This document shows positions 17,335 through 23,968 of a stretch of DNA of 43,344 nucleotides, one piece after another. The DNA is from Planctomycetota bacterium (GTDB lineage: Bacteria > Planctomycetota > UBA1135 > GCA-002686595): positions 1 to 43,344 of the forward strand of contig CANKOY010000031.1 in assembly GCA_947484275.1 (NCBI GenBank), written 5' to 3'. Positions within the stretch are counted from its first letter, which is position 1. Each line of letters opens with the position of its first letter. The translations under genes and the position numbers were made by a program. The notes under the pieces are model-generated. The model ran no database searches. It had not been told where the DNA came from and saw nothing but the letters and a program-made list of their open reading frames with translations.

Positions 17335-18033
17335 CTAGCGAGCCGGGCGCACGATGTAGTTGTCGATCGGGACGATATAGGCGGTGGTGAATTCCTGCTT
17401 GCCGCGCTCGGAAACTGCAGCTTTCACGCGCACGAGCATTTCATCGAGGTCGATCTGCCGGGGCGCGGCGCCGACGAGCAGGGAGATCTGCTTTTTCTCA
17501 GGGTTGCGCCAGACGGCGGCGGGCAATTGCTGCGCGATCATGCGCGCGCAGGTGTCGCGGGCCAGGCGCTCGTTGTCGTCGCTGAGCTTGTAGGTGATCG
17601 CGAGGATCGTCGCCTGGTTCGCGCGATCGAGCAGCGCAGTCTCGTTGCTCAGGACCCCGACCGGCGCGGGCAAAACCGCGGCAGGAAGTACCGCTGCTGT
17701 TTTCGGCGGCGCGGGATCTTGCCCTGCGGAATCGCCAGCAGCCTGCACGCCGGGAACGGAAATCCGCCCGACAAAGAAGAATGTGACGGCGATGGCGACG
17801 CCAAGGACGAGAAGCCGCCCCCGGGATGGACTCGAATTGGTTCCAACCACAGGCGCGGGCCGGGGATCCTGGGACCGGGGATGCACCGGAGTGGCAGCCT
17901 TGGTCGCCCCGTCCGCAAACGGCCCACCCACCCGCGCTGCACTGCCACGGGGCTCTGCAACGGGTTCGGCGGACTTCTCGGGAGCCTTCGACTGGGTGAA
18001 GGCCTCGAGCAGGTTTTTTGAGCGCTGGCTCAC
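17335..18033 (-). CDS. Single-pass membrane protein, hypothetical
   Basis: 232 aa from a GTG at 18033. A cytoplasmic, disordered N-terminal stretch of about 75 residues is followed by one membrane segment (LLVLGVAIAVTFFFVGRI), then an Ala/Pro linker. The periplasmic domain has about 120 residues ('LARDTCARMIAQQLPAAVW...KKQISLLVGAAP...IDNYIV'). The layout resembles SPOR-like anchored cell-envelope proteins, but the fold cannot be assigned by eye. The GTG start is chosen because the longer open frame upstream has no membrane or family features and overlaps the divergent promoter region. It probably heads the run that includes the small basic protein, queE and der. Confidence 0.72.
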   Translation of the reverse strand: MSQRSKNLLEAFTQSKAPEKSAEPVAEPRGSAARVGGPFADGATKAATPVHPRSQDPRPAPVVGTNSSPSRGRLLVLGVAIAVTFFFVGRISVPGVQAAGDSAGQDPAPPKTAAVLPAAVLPAPVGVLSNETALLDRANQATILAITYKLSDDNERLARDTCARMIAQQLPAAVWRNPEKKQISLLVGAAPRQIDLDEMLVRVKAAVSERGKQEFTTAYIVPIDNYIVRPAR

Positions 18034-18075
18034 GGGGTCTGGATTTGGATCTCGCGCGTGTGCGCAGGACGCAAC

Positions 18076-18104
18076 AAGGTATCGGGACCAGCCCGATGGC
18101 GCAA
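18076..18104 (-). promoter_or_regulatory. Sigma-70-like promoter for the 18033 gene
   Basis: On the minus strand, TTGCGC (18104-18099), a 17-base spacer and TACCTT (18081-18076) lie about 40 bases ahead of the GTG at 18033, in the 143-base gap between divergent genes. Spacing is ideal and hexamer matches are moderate. Confidence 0.45.
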
Positions 18105-18176
18105 GAAAGTGCGCGCTCCGCAACGGCAGGATTGAGCCTGCTTTCGCTTGCCGCATGCGTCCCCCATGATGGAGCC

Positions 18177-20105
18177 ATGTCTCCCCCCACGTGGACGGCC
18201 CGTGCCTGGACCTGCCGCGGATTTCTCGCGCTGGGCTGGCTCGCGCTCGCGGGCGGCTGTGGTGACAGCCCGGCCCCTGCCCCTCCCATCGCGCCGGTAG
18301 CCCCAGCGCCTGCGCCGGGTGCATCAGCGCCTGCGCCGGGGGCGTCTGCGCGTGGCGGGCCGGCGTCGCAAATCGTCCTGCGCGACGAGGCGGCCGCCAG
18401 AGGACTCTCCTACGTCAATCGCTCGGGGGAGGCCGAAAAACGCACGATCCTGGAAGCCAACGGCCCCGGGGTCTGCGTTCTGGATCTGCAGAATGACGGC
18501 GATCTCGACATCGTCTTCAGCCAAGGGCTTGGAAGCCTGCGACAACTGCTCGATGGCCCCGGGGCGGACCTGGAGGTCTACGTCAACGATGGGACGGGCC
18601 ATTTCGGCCGCGTTTCCGGCCCTGGACTGTCCGGTTGGTGGACTGGACTCGCCTCAGGCGACCTCGACGCCGATGGCGACTGCGACCTGATCGCCGCGGG
18701 CTACGGCGGACTCGAAGTGCTGCTCCAAGGCCCGGATGGGATGCTCGCCCTGGCCCCGAACTCAGACCTGATTCCGACGGCCGAGGGCACTGCGGGAGCG
18801 CGGCTTGTCCCCGGCTCGGTCCCGGAGGCCGGGCGGGCTCCCTGGTGGGCCACGTCGATCGCCCTTGGGGATTTCAATCGCGACGGAGCCCTCGACCTGT
18901 TCGTTGGTCAATACCTTGAACTCGATCCGCGCCGCCCGCCCCTGAGCCAGGTGGGCGAAGGCGCCCTCGGAATTCCCTGCCGCTGGAAGGGACAGGACGT
19001 CTTCTGCGGCCCCCACGGACTGACGCCCCAGCCCGACCGCGTGCTCTTTGGCCGCGGAGACGGGACGTTTGAGGATCGCACTTTACTGGCCCTGGGCTCC
19101 CCGGCCCCCGCCTACGCGCTGGGGGTCGCGATTTTCGACGCAGATTCCGACGGCGATTGCGACGTCTACGTCGCCAACGACAGCATGGCGAATTCCCTGT
19201 GGATCAACGACGGCACGGGCAAATTTCAGGATCGAGCCTTTGCCGCAAACGTGGCCCTGAGCATGGACGGTGCGCCAGAGGCAGGCATGGGCATCGCGGT
19301 TGGCGACATCGACCGAAACGGTGGGCTCGACTTTGCACTGACGAATTTTTCGGGCGAACCGACTGAGGTGTTTTTCAGCGCGCCCGTGGGATTCGACAAT
19401 CGAACCTACCGCATGGGGCTCGCGCGGGAGAGCAAAGCACTTCTGTCCTGGAGCGTGCACCTGTTCGACGTCGACGCCGACGGCGCCCTGGAGCTGTTTA
19501 CTGCCAACGGACACGTCTATCCGCAGGCGGACGCGAAAGGAACTGGAACGACCTACGGTCAGGCTGCGACCCTCTGGCGCCTACCGCCGGAGGGACGGGT
19601 GCGATTGGTTGGCGCGGATGGCCCCGACTCGATTCTCGCAGCGCCCCTGGGCGCCCGTGGCTCGGCGATCGGCGACCTGGACGGCGACGGTGATCTCGAT
19701 CTAGTGCTCGCGCGAATCGACGGCCCCGCGGCCCTGGGCATCAATCGAAGCCATGGGGCGGGCCAGCGCCTGCTCGTGAAGTGTGAGGGCCCCCTGAAGC
19801 AAGCGGACCGCGCGGACAAGTTGCCGCGTACGCCGCGCGACGCCACTGGCGCGCGTGTCTATTTGCGCGCGCGCGATTCCAGCGGCCGCGAGAGCACGCA
19901 GATGTTCGAGGTCCACACCGCCTCGGGCTATCAATCCGCATCGTCGCCCTGGGCTTTTTTCGGCTTGGGCAGCGAAGTCCAGTACACAGAACTGCGCGTG
20001 GTGTGGCCCTCCGGCAGGATCGAGGTGCTGGGCGGTGGCCAGGCCAACCGGCGGCTCACTGTGCGCGAAGGCGAGGGCATCGTCGCCGAGGAGAAATTGC
20101 CGTGA
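18177..20105 (+). CDS. CRTAC1-like FG-GAP repeat lipoprotein with ASPIC/UnbV domain
   Basis: 642 aa, exported. The start is MSPPTWTARAW with a hydrophobic core and Cys28 in LAGGC, a lipoprotein signal. At least seven FG-GAP/VCBS-type repeats with D-x-[DN]-x-D calcium loops follow (for example DLDADGDCDL, DFNRDGALDL, DADSDGDCDV, DLDGDGDLDL), forming a beta-propeller. The end carries the ASPIC/UnbV motif: 'TASGYQSASSPWAFFGLG' then VVWPSGRIEVL. The role is extracellular or periplasmic binding, possibly glycan or protein adhesion. The start at 18177 is chosen for the signal peptide, although MAQESARS at 18096 is possible. The downstream TPR gene overlaps by GTGA. Confidence 0.88.
   Translation: MSPPTWTARAWTCRGFLALGWLALAGGCGDSPAPAPPIAPVAPAPAPGASAPAPGASARGGPASQIVLRDEAAARGLSYVNRSGEAEKRTILEANGPGVCVLDLQNDGDLDIVFSQGLGSLRQLLDGPGADLEVYVNDGTGHFGRVSGPGLSGWWTGLASGDLDADGDCDLIAAGYGGLEVLLQGPDGMLALAPNSDLIPTAEGTAGARLVPGSVPEAGRAPWWATSIALGDFNRDGALDLFVGQYLELDPRRPPLSQVGEGALGIPCRWKGQDVFCGPHGLTPQPDRVLFGRGDGTFEDRTLLALGSPAPAYALGVAIFDADSDGDCDVYVANDSMANSLWINDGTGKFQDRAFAANVALSMDGAPEAGMGIAVGDIDRNGGLDFALTNFSGEPTEVFFSAPVGFDNRTYRMGLARESKALLSWSVHLFDVDADGALELFTANGHVYPQADAKGTGTTYGQAATLWRLPPEGRVRLVGADGPDSILAAPLGARGSAIGDLDGDGDLDLVLARIDGPAALGINRSHGAGQRLLVKCEGPLKQADRADKLPRTPRDATGARVYLRARDSSGRESTQMFEVHTASGYQSASSPWAFFGLGSEVQYTELRVVWPSGRIEVLGGGQANRRLTVREGEGIVAEEKLP
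18306..18347 (+). repeat. 21-base tandem repeat, two copies
   Basis: Two head-to-tail 21-base units encode APAPGAS twice in the Pro/Ala linker just after the lipoprotein signal of the FG-GAP protein. The copies differ at a few bases. It is in frame, so copy-number change would only lengthen the linker. Confidence 0.75.
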
Positions 20106-21187
20106 AACCCTGGCGCGCCGGAGTTGTTGCACTCGTGTTCCTGTGCGCTGGATCCGTGGCGCCCGCCCAAGGGGATTTGGGCGAGCGCTTCGAGCGTTGG
20201 AGCGAAAGTCTCGACCTCGACAGGCCCGCGGAGGTGCTGCCTGAACTCCAGGCGTTGATTGCCGCGGACGGCCCCCTGGCCACGGATGCGCGCGCCATTG
20301 CGTTGTGCGCCCGCGCGCTGACGGCTTCCGACCGCAGCGCTGATGCGGAGAAATTGCTCGCCGCGGCGGGCCCGGCGAAGCCCCAGGAAGCGATCACTGC
20401 GGCGCGCGCGCGCCTTGCGCTGGATGCCGACGACCTCGACGGTGTGTTGGCACTCCTATGGGACGTCGAAGGAAAGAAACTGCGCGAACCGGCCGCGAAC
20501 GACGCGCACCTCCTTGCGGGTCAGGCTCGCGCGCGACTGGGCCAATGGAATGAGGCCGTGCCGCTCTTGAAAAGCTACGTGACCCTGGAGCCGCGCTCGC
20601 GCGAGGCCGCGGCGGCCTGGCATCTGCTCGCCATCGACGCTGCGCGCCGCCAGGACGCAGCGCGCGTCCGCGAATGCGCCCAGCGCGAGGAAGGCCTAGG
20701 ACGCTGGCATTCCTACTATCGCGCGCGCCTGCTCCAAGTGCGCGAACACCCGCTCGAGCCACTGCCGCGCCTAGGCCTGGCGCAACTTTGGCTGGAGGCG
20801 GACGACGTGCCGCGAGCGAGGCGCGTGCTCGACGACTTGCTGCGAATCGCGCCGAATTTCGCCCGCGGCTGGCTCGCCCTCGGAGAAACACAGCGCAAGG
20901 GAAACGACCTCGCCGGCGCGCGCGCGAGCTATGACCGCGCCCTGGAGCTCGAGCCGAGCTTGGCGATCGCGCGCTACAACCGAGCCGTGATCGCGCGACT
21001 CGAGGGACGCGACGACGAGGCCGTGGCGGACTTCGAGACCCTGCTTGCCGGCGACGCCGGTCGCGATCCGCGCTTTGCAAACGCGCACTTGGACCTGGCG
21101 CGGCTGTTTCAAAAGCGCGGCGATCAAGAGCGTGCGGCGGCGTGCTTCGCGCGCTACGCGCAACTGGGCGGCAAGGAAAAACTCTGA
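20102..21187 (+). CDS. Exported TPR protein
   Basis: 361 aa from GTG 20102, which overlaps the FG-GAP gene stop (GTGA). A signal peptide (MKPWRAGVVALVFLCAGSVAPAQG) is followed by TPR-like helical pairs over most of the length. Clear units are 'ARLGQWNEAVPLLKSYVTLEPRS', 'ARGWLALGETQRKGNDLAGARASYDRALELEPS' and 'RYNRAVIARLEGRDDEAVADFETLLA'. It presumably acts as a periplasmic scaffold for the FG-GAP lipoprotein; the link is inferred from coupling only. It ends 12 bases from the convergent TPR lipoprotein gene. Confidence 0.85.
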   Translation: MKPWRAGVVALVFLCAGSVAPAQGDLGERFERWSESLDLDRPAEVLPELQALIAADGPLATDARAIALCARALTASDRSADAEKLLAAAGPAKPQEAITAARARLALDADDLDGVLALLWDVEGKKLREPAANDAHLLAGQARARLGQWNEAVPLLKSYVTLEPRSREAAAAWHLLAIDAARRQDAARVRECAQREEGLGRWHSYYRARLLQVREHPLEPLPRLGLAQLWLEADDVPRARRVLDDLLRIAPNFARGWLALGETQRKGNDLAGARASYDRALELEPSLAIARYNRAVIARLEGRDDEAVADFETLLAGDAGRDPRFANAHLDLARLFQKRGDQERAAACFARYAQLGGKEKL

Positions 21188-21199
21188 GCAGCGAGCGCT

Positions 21200-22486
21200 T
21201 CAGCCGCCGAGTCGCTCGAGCATTTCGCGCGTCATAGCCGCCCACTCGCCCGTGGGTTCGTTGGCCAGATACTTCTCTAGCAGCGCGCGCAATTCAGGAA
21301 ACTTCGCGTCGGCGTACAGGGCGCGAGCGAGGTTCAAGTGCACCGGCTCGGGCAATTTGACCTGACGCTCCTCGGCGAGTTGCAACACGGCGCGCCAGGC
21401 CGTGCACGCGCCGTCGAAGTCGCGCAACTTGTAGCAGATCACCCCGAGCTGATTTTTCGCCGCCAAGTCCTGGGGGTCGATCGCAAGCAAGGCTTCCAAT
21501 TCCGCGCGCGCGTCGGCAAAACGCTCCTCCTCGAAGGCCTTGTCCGCGGCGGCCTGGGCAGTGGTCACAGCGCGTTGAAGCACCTGCGCGCCGAAGCCCA
21601 ATTCAGCATCCGAGGCCCCGAGCTGGCGTGCGCGAATGAAGCGTTGGATGGCGATTTCAGGCCTTTTTTCAAGCAATGCCGCAGTGCCGCCCTTCTGGTA
21701 GCACAGCCGCAGCGACGCCCCGAGATCGCGACCGCCGCGCGCAATGTCCTCATAGGCGGCGAGACCCTCGTCGTATTGGCGCAGCGCGATCAGCGCGTCG
21801 GCGCACAGCAGCGCCAGATCCGGATGTTCTGGTTCGAGCGCAAGTCCCGCACGCGCGTGGGACAAGGCTTCAGCGGCATCTTGTTTTCCCAGGGCCTGCG
21901 TCGCGAGCAATCGATGGGCTTCCGTGAGCGCCTCCCTGCAAAAGCGCAGGTCAGGATCCGCGCGCCGCGCCTCGAGCAAGTGCCCCAAGCCCGCCTTGGC
22001 GCCGCCGGGTTGCAGCAGCATGAGCACGCCGCGCGCGCGAGAGAGATCGGGCGTCGGTCCCGCGATCGCGAGCCCTGCGCGGATTTCATCCTGGGCCGAC
22101 TCGAACCGGCCAGCGGCCGAGTGGATCTCGGCCGCAGTGGCGTAGAGTGCCGACTGGTCGGGCCAGCGCTTGAGCGCCTGCTCGAGCTCGCGGACTGCGG
22201 CAACCTGATCGCCCTGAGACGCCAGCAGTCGCGCCCGCAGGCAGGCGATGTCCGGCGCCGCGCTTTCGCCAAGCTGCACGAGCGCGGCCTGGGCCGCATC
22301 CACGTCACCCACTTCCAGGGCGGCCGCCGCCAGCTCGACGCGCGGGTCGTCGGAGCGCGGCAATTGGGCTGGAAGCTCTGGAGAGACCTTGGCCGGCGTC
22401 ACGGGCGCGGGCGGGGGCAACGGGTCGGAATCTGTGCAGCTACCGAGGACCGCGAGGAAAAGCAGAAGAAATGTAAGTGCACGCAC
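21200..22486 (-). CDS. TPR lipoprotein
   Basis: 428 aa. Lipoprotein signal MRALTFLLLFLAVLGSC with Cys17 in LGSC, then a Pro-rich linker (PPPAPVTPAKVSPELP). The rest is TPR-like helical repeats, for example 'AAAALEVGDVDAAQAALVQLGE', 'ARAGLALEPEHPDLALLCADALIALRQYDEGLAAYE' and 'NQLGVICYKLRDFDGACTAWRAVLQ'. It likely sits in the outer membrane as a protein-protein scaffold. It is convergent with the 20102-21187 TPR gene. It probably reads from the AT-rich region at 22546-22608. Confidence 0.85.
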   Translation of the reverse strand: MRALTFLLLFLAVLGSCTDSDPLPPPAPVTPAKVSPELPAQLPRSDDPRVELAAAALEVGDVDAAQAALVQLGESAAPDIACLRARLLASQGDQVAAVRELEQALKRWPDQSALYATAAEIHSAAGRFESAQDEIRAGLAIAGPTPDLSRARGVLMLLQPGGAKAGLGHLLEARRADPDLRFCREALTEAHRLLATQALGKQDAAEALSHARAGLALEPEHPDLALLCADALIALRQYDEGLAAYEDIARGGRDLGASLRLCYQKGGTAALLEKRPEIAIQRFIRARQLGASDAELGFGAQVLQRAVTTAQAAADKAFEEERFADARAELEALLAIDPQDLAAKNQLGVICYKLRDFDGACTAWRAVLQLAEERQVKLPEPVHLNLARALYADAKFPELRALLEKYLANEPTGEWAAMTREMLERLGG

Positions 22487-22545
22487 GACCCAGGGATGTC
22501 ACCCCGCCGGGCCGCATGCCGCAAGGGCGAAGCGAAGGCGGCATG

Positions 22546-22608
22546 AAATCCGCTAGTCACAATCTACGTAAATTGCTTATATACAATATCTTACGTCAAC
22601 AATTGACA
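22546..22608. promoter_or_regulatory. AT-rich bidirectional promoter/operator candidate
   Basis: The 48-base core (22561-22608) has 13 G/C bases, about 27 percent, in otherwise GC-rich DNA. It holds an inverted repeat, ACGTAA at 22566 and TTACGT at 22591, with ATTG/CAAT nested inside, and a central TATATA. TTGACA occurs at 22603-22608 on the plus strand. It lies between the divergent TPR lipoprotein and uracil-DNA glycosylase genes. No plus-strand -10 is well placed for the TTGACA. Confidence 0.5.
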
Positions 22609-22620
22609 CCGGGACCCGGT
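22608..22620. repeat. ACCGGG-A-CCCGGT palindrome
   Basis: A perfect 6-bp inverted repeat with a single central base immediately follows the AT-rich block and overlaps TTGACA by one base. It is the right size for a dimeric repressor site. Its family is unknown. Confidence 0.4.
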
Positions 22621-22705
22621 CGACATCAGGCGGCGGATCACGGGCCGCAGAGGTGCACAATCCCTGCGACGATGCGGCGGAACGAGCTTCTGATACCCTC
22701 CGCCC

Positions 22706-23587
22706 ATGTGCCCCGAATTCGAGCCCTCTAGCGCCCAGGAACTGGCAGATCTGGCCGCCGGACTGAGCGCCCACGCCGGCCGACTGGCCCGCAGGGGTCG
22801 GCGAAAAACCGCGCTTCCGCCGGACGCTTCGCGCGCCACGGCCCCTGCTCCCGTGCCCCGCGCCGTGGCGGCACCTGTCCAGTCCCCTAATAAGGAGGCG
22901 CGGCCAGCGCCCCCGATCTCGGCGGTTCCGCCCCGCAAGGCGTCCCAGGTCGCCATGGCGGCAGCGGAAATCCAGGCCGGCGAGATTCGCGCGCGCGCCC
23001 AGGCTTGCCCTGATCTGGCCAGCCTGCGTGCGGCGGTGGCCGCATGCACGGCATGCAGCCTCTGCCGCACGCGCACCCAGACGGTTTTCATGGATGGGAC
23101 CGGAAAAGTGCCGGTGATGTTCGTAGGCGAAGCGCCCGGCGCAAACGAGGACGCCCAGGGCGTGCCCTTCGTCGGCCGCGCAGGGGAACTACTGACCGAC
23201 ATTATCACCAAGGGCATGAAGCTCCGGCGCGAGGACGTCGTGATCGCCAACGTGCTCAAGTGCCGCCCGCCCGACAATCGCGATCCCTCTGATTTGGAAA
23301 AGACGCTCTGCACGCCCTGGCTCGACCGCCAGATCGAGCTCGTCAATCCCAAGGTCGTCATCCCCCTCGGTGGGCACGCCGCAAAGCACTTGCTCCAGGC
23401 GGATTCAGCCCTGGGCGCACTGCGGGGCCGAGTTCACGACCGCAAGGGTCGCAAGATCGTCCCAACCTTCCACCCCGCCTATCTGCTGCGCAGCCCTTCG
23501 GAAAAGCCCGAGTGCTGGAAGGACATTCAAGTCGCCATGGGCGAGCTGGGCCTCCAGAAGCCCGACACGCGGCCCGGCGAGAGGTAA
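22706..23587 (+). CDS. Uracil-DNA glycosylase, family 4 (Fe-S)
   Basis: Removes uracil from DNA in base-excision repair. 293 aa. The catalytic domain starts near residue 105. Likely 4Fe-4S ligands are Cys117 and Cys120 (CSLC), Cys186 (NVLKC) and Cys202, with the 16-residue gap between the last two that family 4 shows. Motif A is GEAPGANED at 141-149 and motif B is HPAYLLR at 256-262. About 100 N-terminal residues (Arg-, Pro- and Ala-rich) are extra to the family's usual length of about 200 and look disordered. A TGATACCCT extended -10-like element ends about seven bases before the ATG. Confidence 0.93.
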   Translation: MCPEFEPSSAQELADLAAGLSAHAGRLARRGRRKTALPPDASRATAPAPVPRAVAAPVQSPNKEARPAPPISAVPPRKASQVAMAAAEIQAGEIRARAQACPDLASLRAAVAACTACSLCRTRTQTVFMDGTGKVPVMFVGEAPGANEDAQGVPFVGRAGELLTDIITKGMKLRREDVVIANVLKCRPPDNRDPSDLEKTLCTPWLDRQIELVNPKVVIPLGGHAAKHLLQADSALGALRGRVHDRKGRKIVPTFHPAYLLRSPSEKPECWKDIQVAMGELGLQKPDTRPGER

Positions 23588-23663
23588 CTGCCGGCTCGGC
23601 CCGGGTACCCATCCACGCTGTGGTTCTTTGAATCTAGGGGCGAGAGTCGGTCGGTGCGCGTGA

Positions 23664-23692
23664 TTGACCCCTGCGGGTGCCACCGGTATGCT
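23664..23692 (+). promoter_or_regulatory. Sigma-70-like promoter for secretin 1
   Basis: TTGACC at 23664-23669, a 17-base spacer and TATGCT at 23687-23692. Five of six bases match the -35 consensus and four of six match the -10, with ideal spacing. It is the best promoter seen in the window. The start would be near 23699. Confidence 0.65.
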
Positions 23693-23779
23693 CCCCCCCC
23701 TTGCTAGGTCGCCGACGAGCCCCCGCTCACTCGGCGTCCCGGCTCGAAGTGGCGAGAGCCTCATGTCTGGTTCGTGCTC

Positions 23780-23798
23780 GGGCGCGCGCGTCGCGCCC
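23780..23798 (+). promoter_or_regulatory. Leader hairpin, GC-rich
   Basis: GGGCGCG and CGCGCCC pair around a five-base loop. TTGGTTTC follows and further T-rich runs come within 40 bases. It could act as an attenuator in the secretin leader or be a weak stem only. Confidence 0.4.
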
Positions 23799-23859
23799 TT
23801 GGTTTCGAACTCGAGCGTGTCGGTTTTAGCTCTTTTCTTAAGCACCCCAGTCCCACCCC

Positions 23860-23877
23860 CGGTCGTCGCGACGACCG
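23860..23877. repeat. 18-base perfect palindrome CGGTCGTCGCGACGACCG
   Basis: Self-complementary over 18 bases with no loop, about 90 bases before the secretin start and inside the predicted leader. A perfect palindrome without loop fits a dimeric protein site better than an RNA stem. Confidence 0.5.
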
Positions 23878-23968
23878 ATCCCTCCGATCGCATCCGCGGT
23901 CGGGCCACCCCCAGCACCGAAGCACCGTCGGCCCAACAGGCTTGGCGGTCAGCGAGGCAACCGTACTC

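Larger units (their letters stand above)
23588..23968. other. Gene-free leader region ahead of secretin 1
   Basis: This 381-base stretch has no convincing coding frame. It holds a promoter (23664-23692), an eight-C run ending at 23700, a 7-bp hairpin (23780-23798) followed by T-rich sequence, and an 18-base perfect palindrome (23860-23877). A transcript from the promoter would have a leader of about 270 bases. Confidence 0.6.

Noticed and set aside
18096..18176. Alternative start MAQESARS for the FG-GAP lipoprotein, giving LLSLAAC
   Set aside because: It also resembles a lipobox, but the N-terminus lacks the usual basic residues near the start and the downstream ATG gives a better signal with Cys28. 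Not fully excluded.
23693..23700. Run of eight C as a phase-variation tract
   Set aside because: It lies in an untranslated leader just after the promoter. Slippage there would not change a reading frame, though it could alter the leader slightly.
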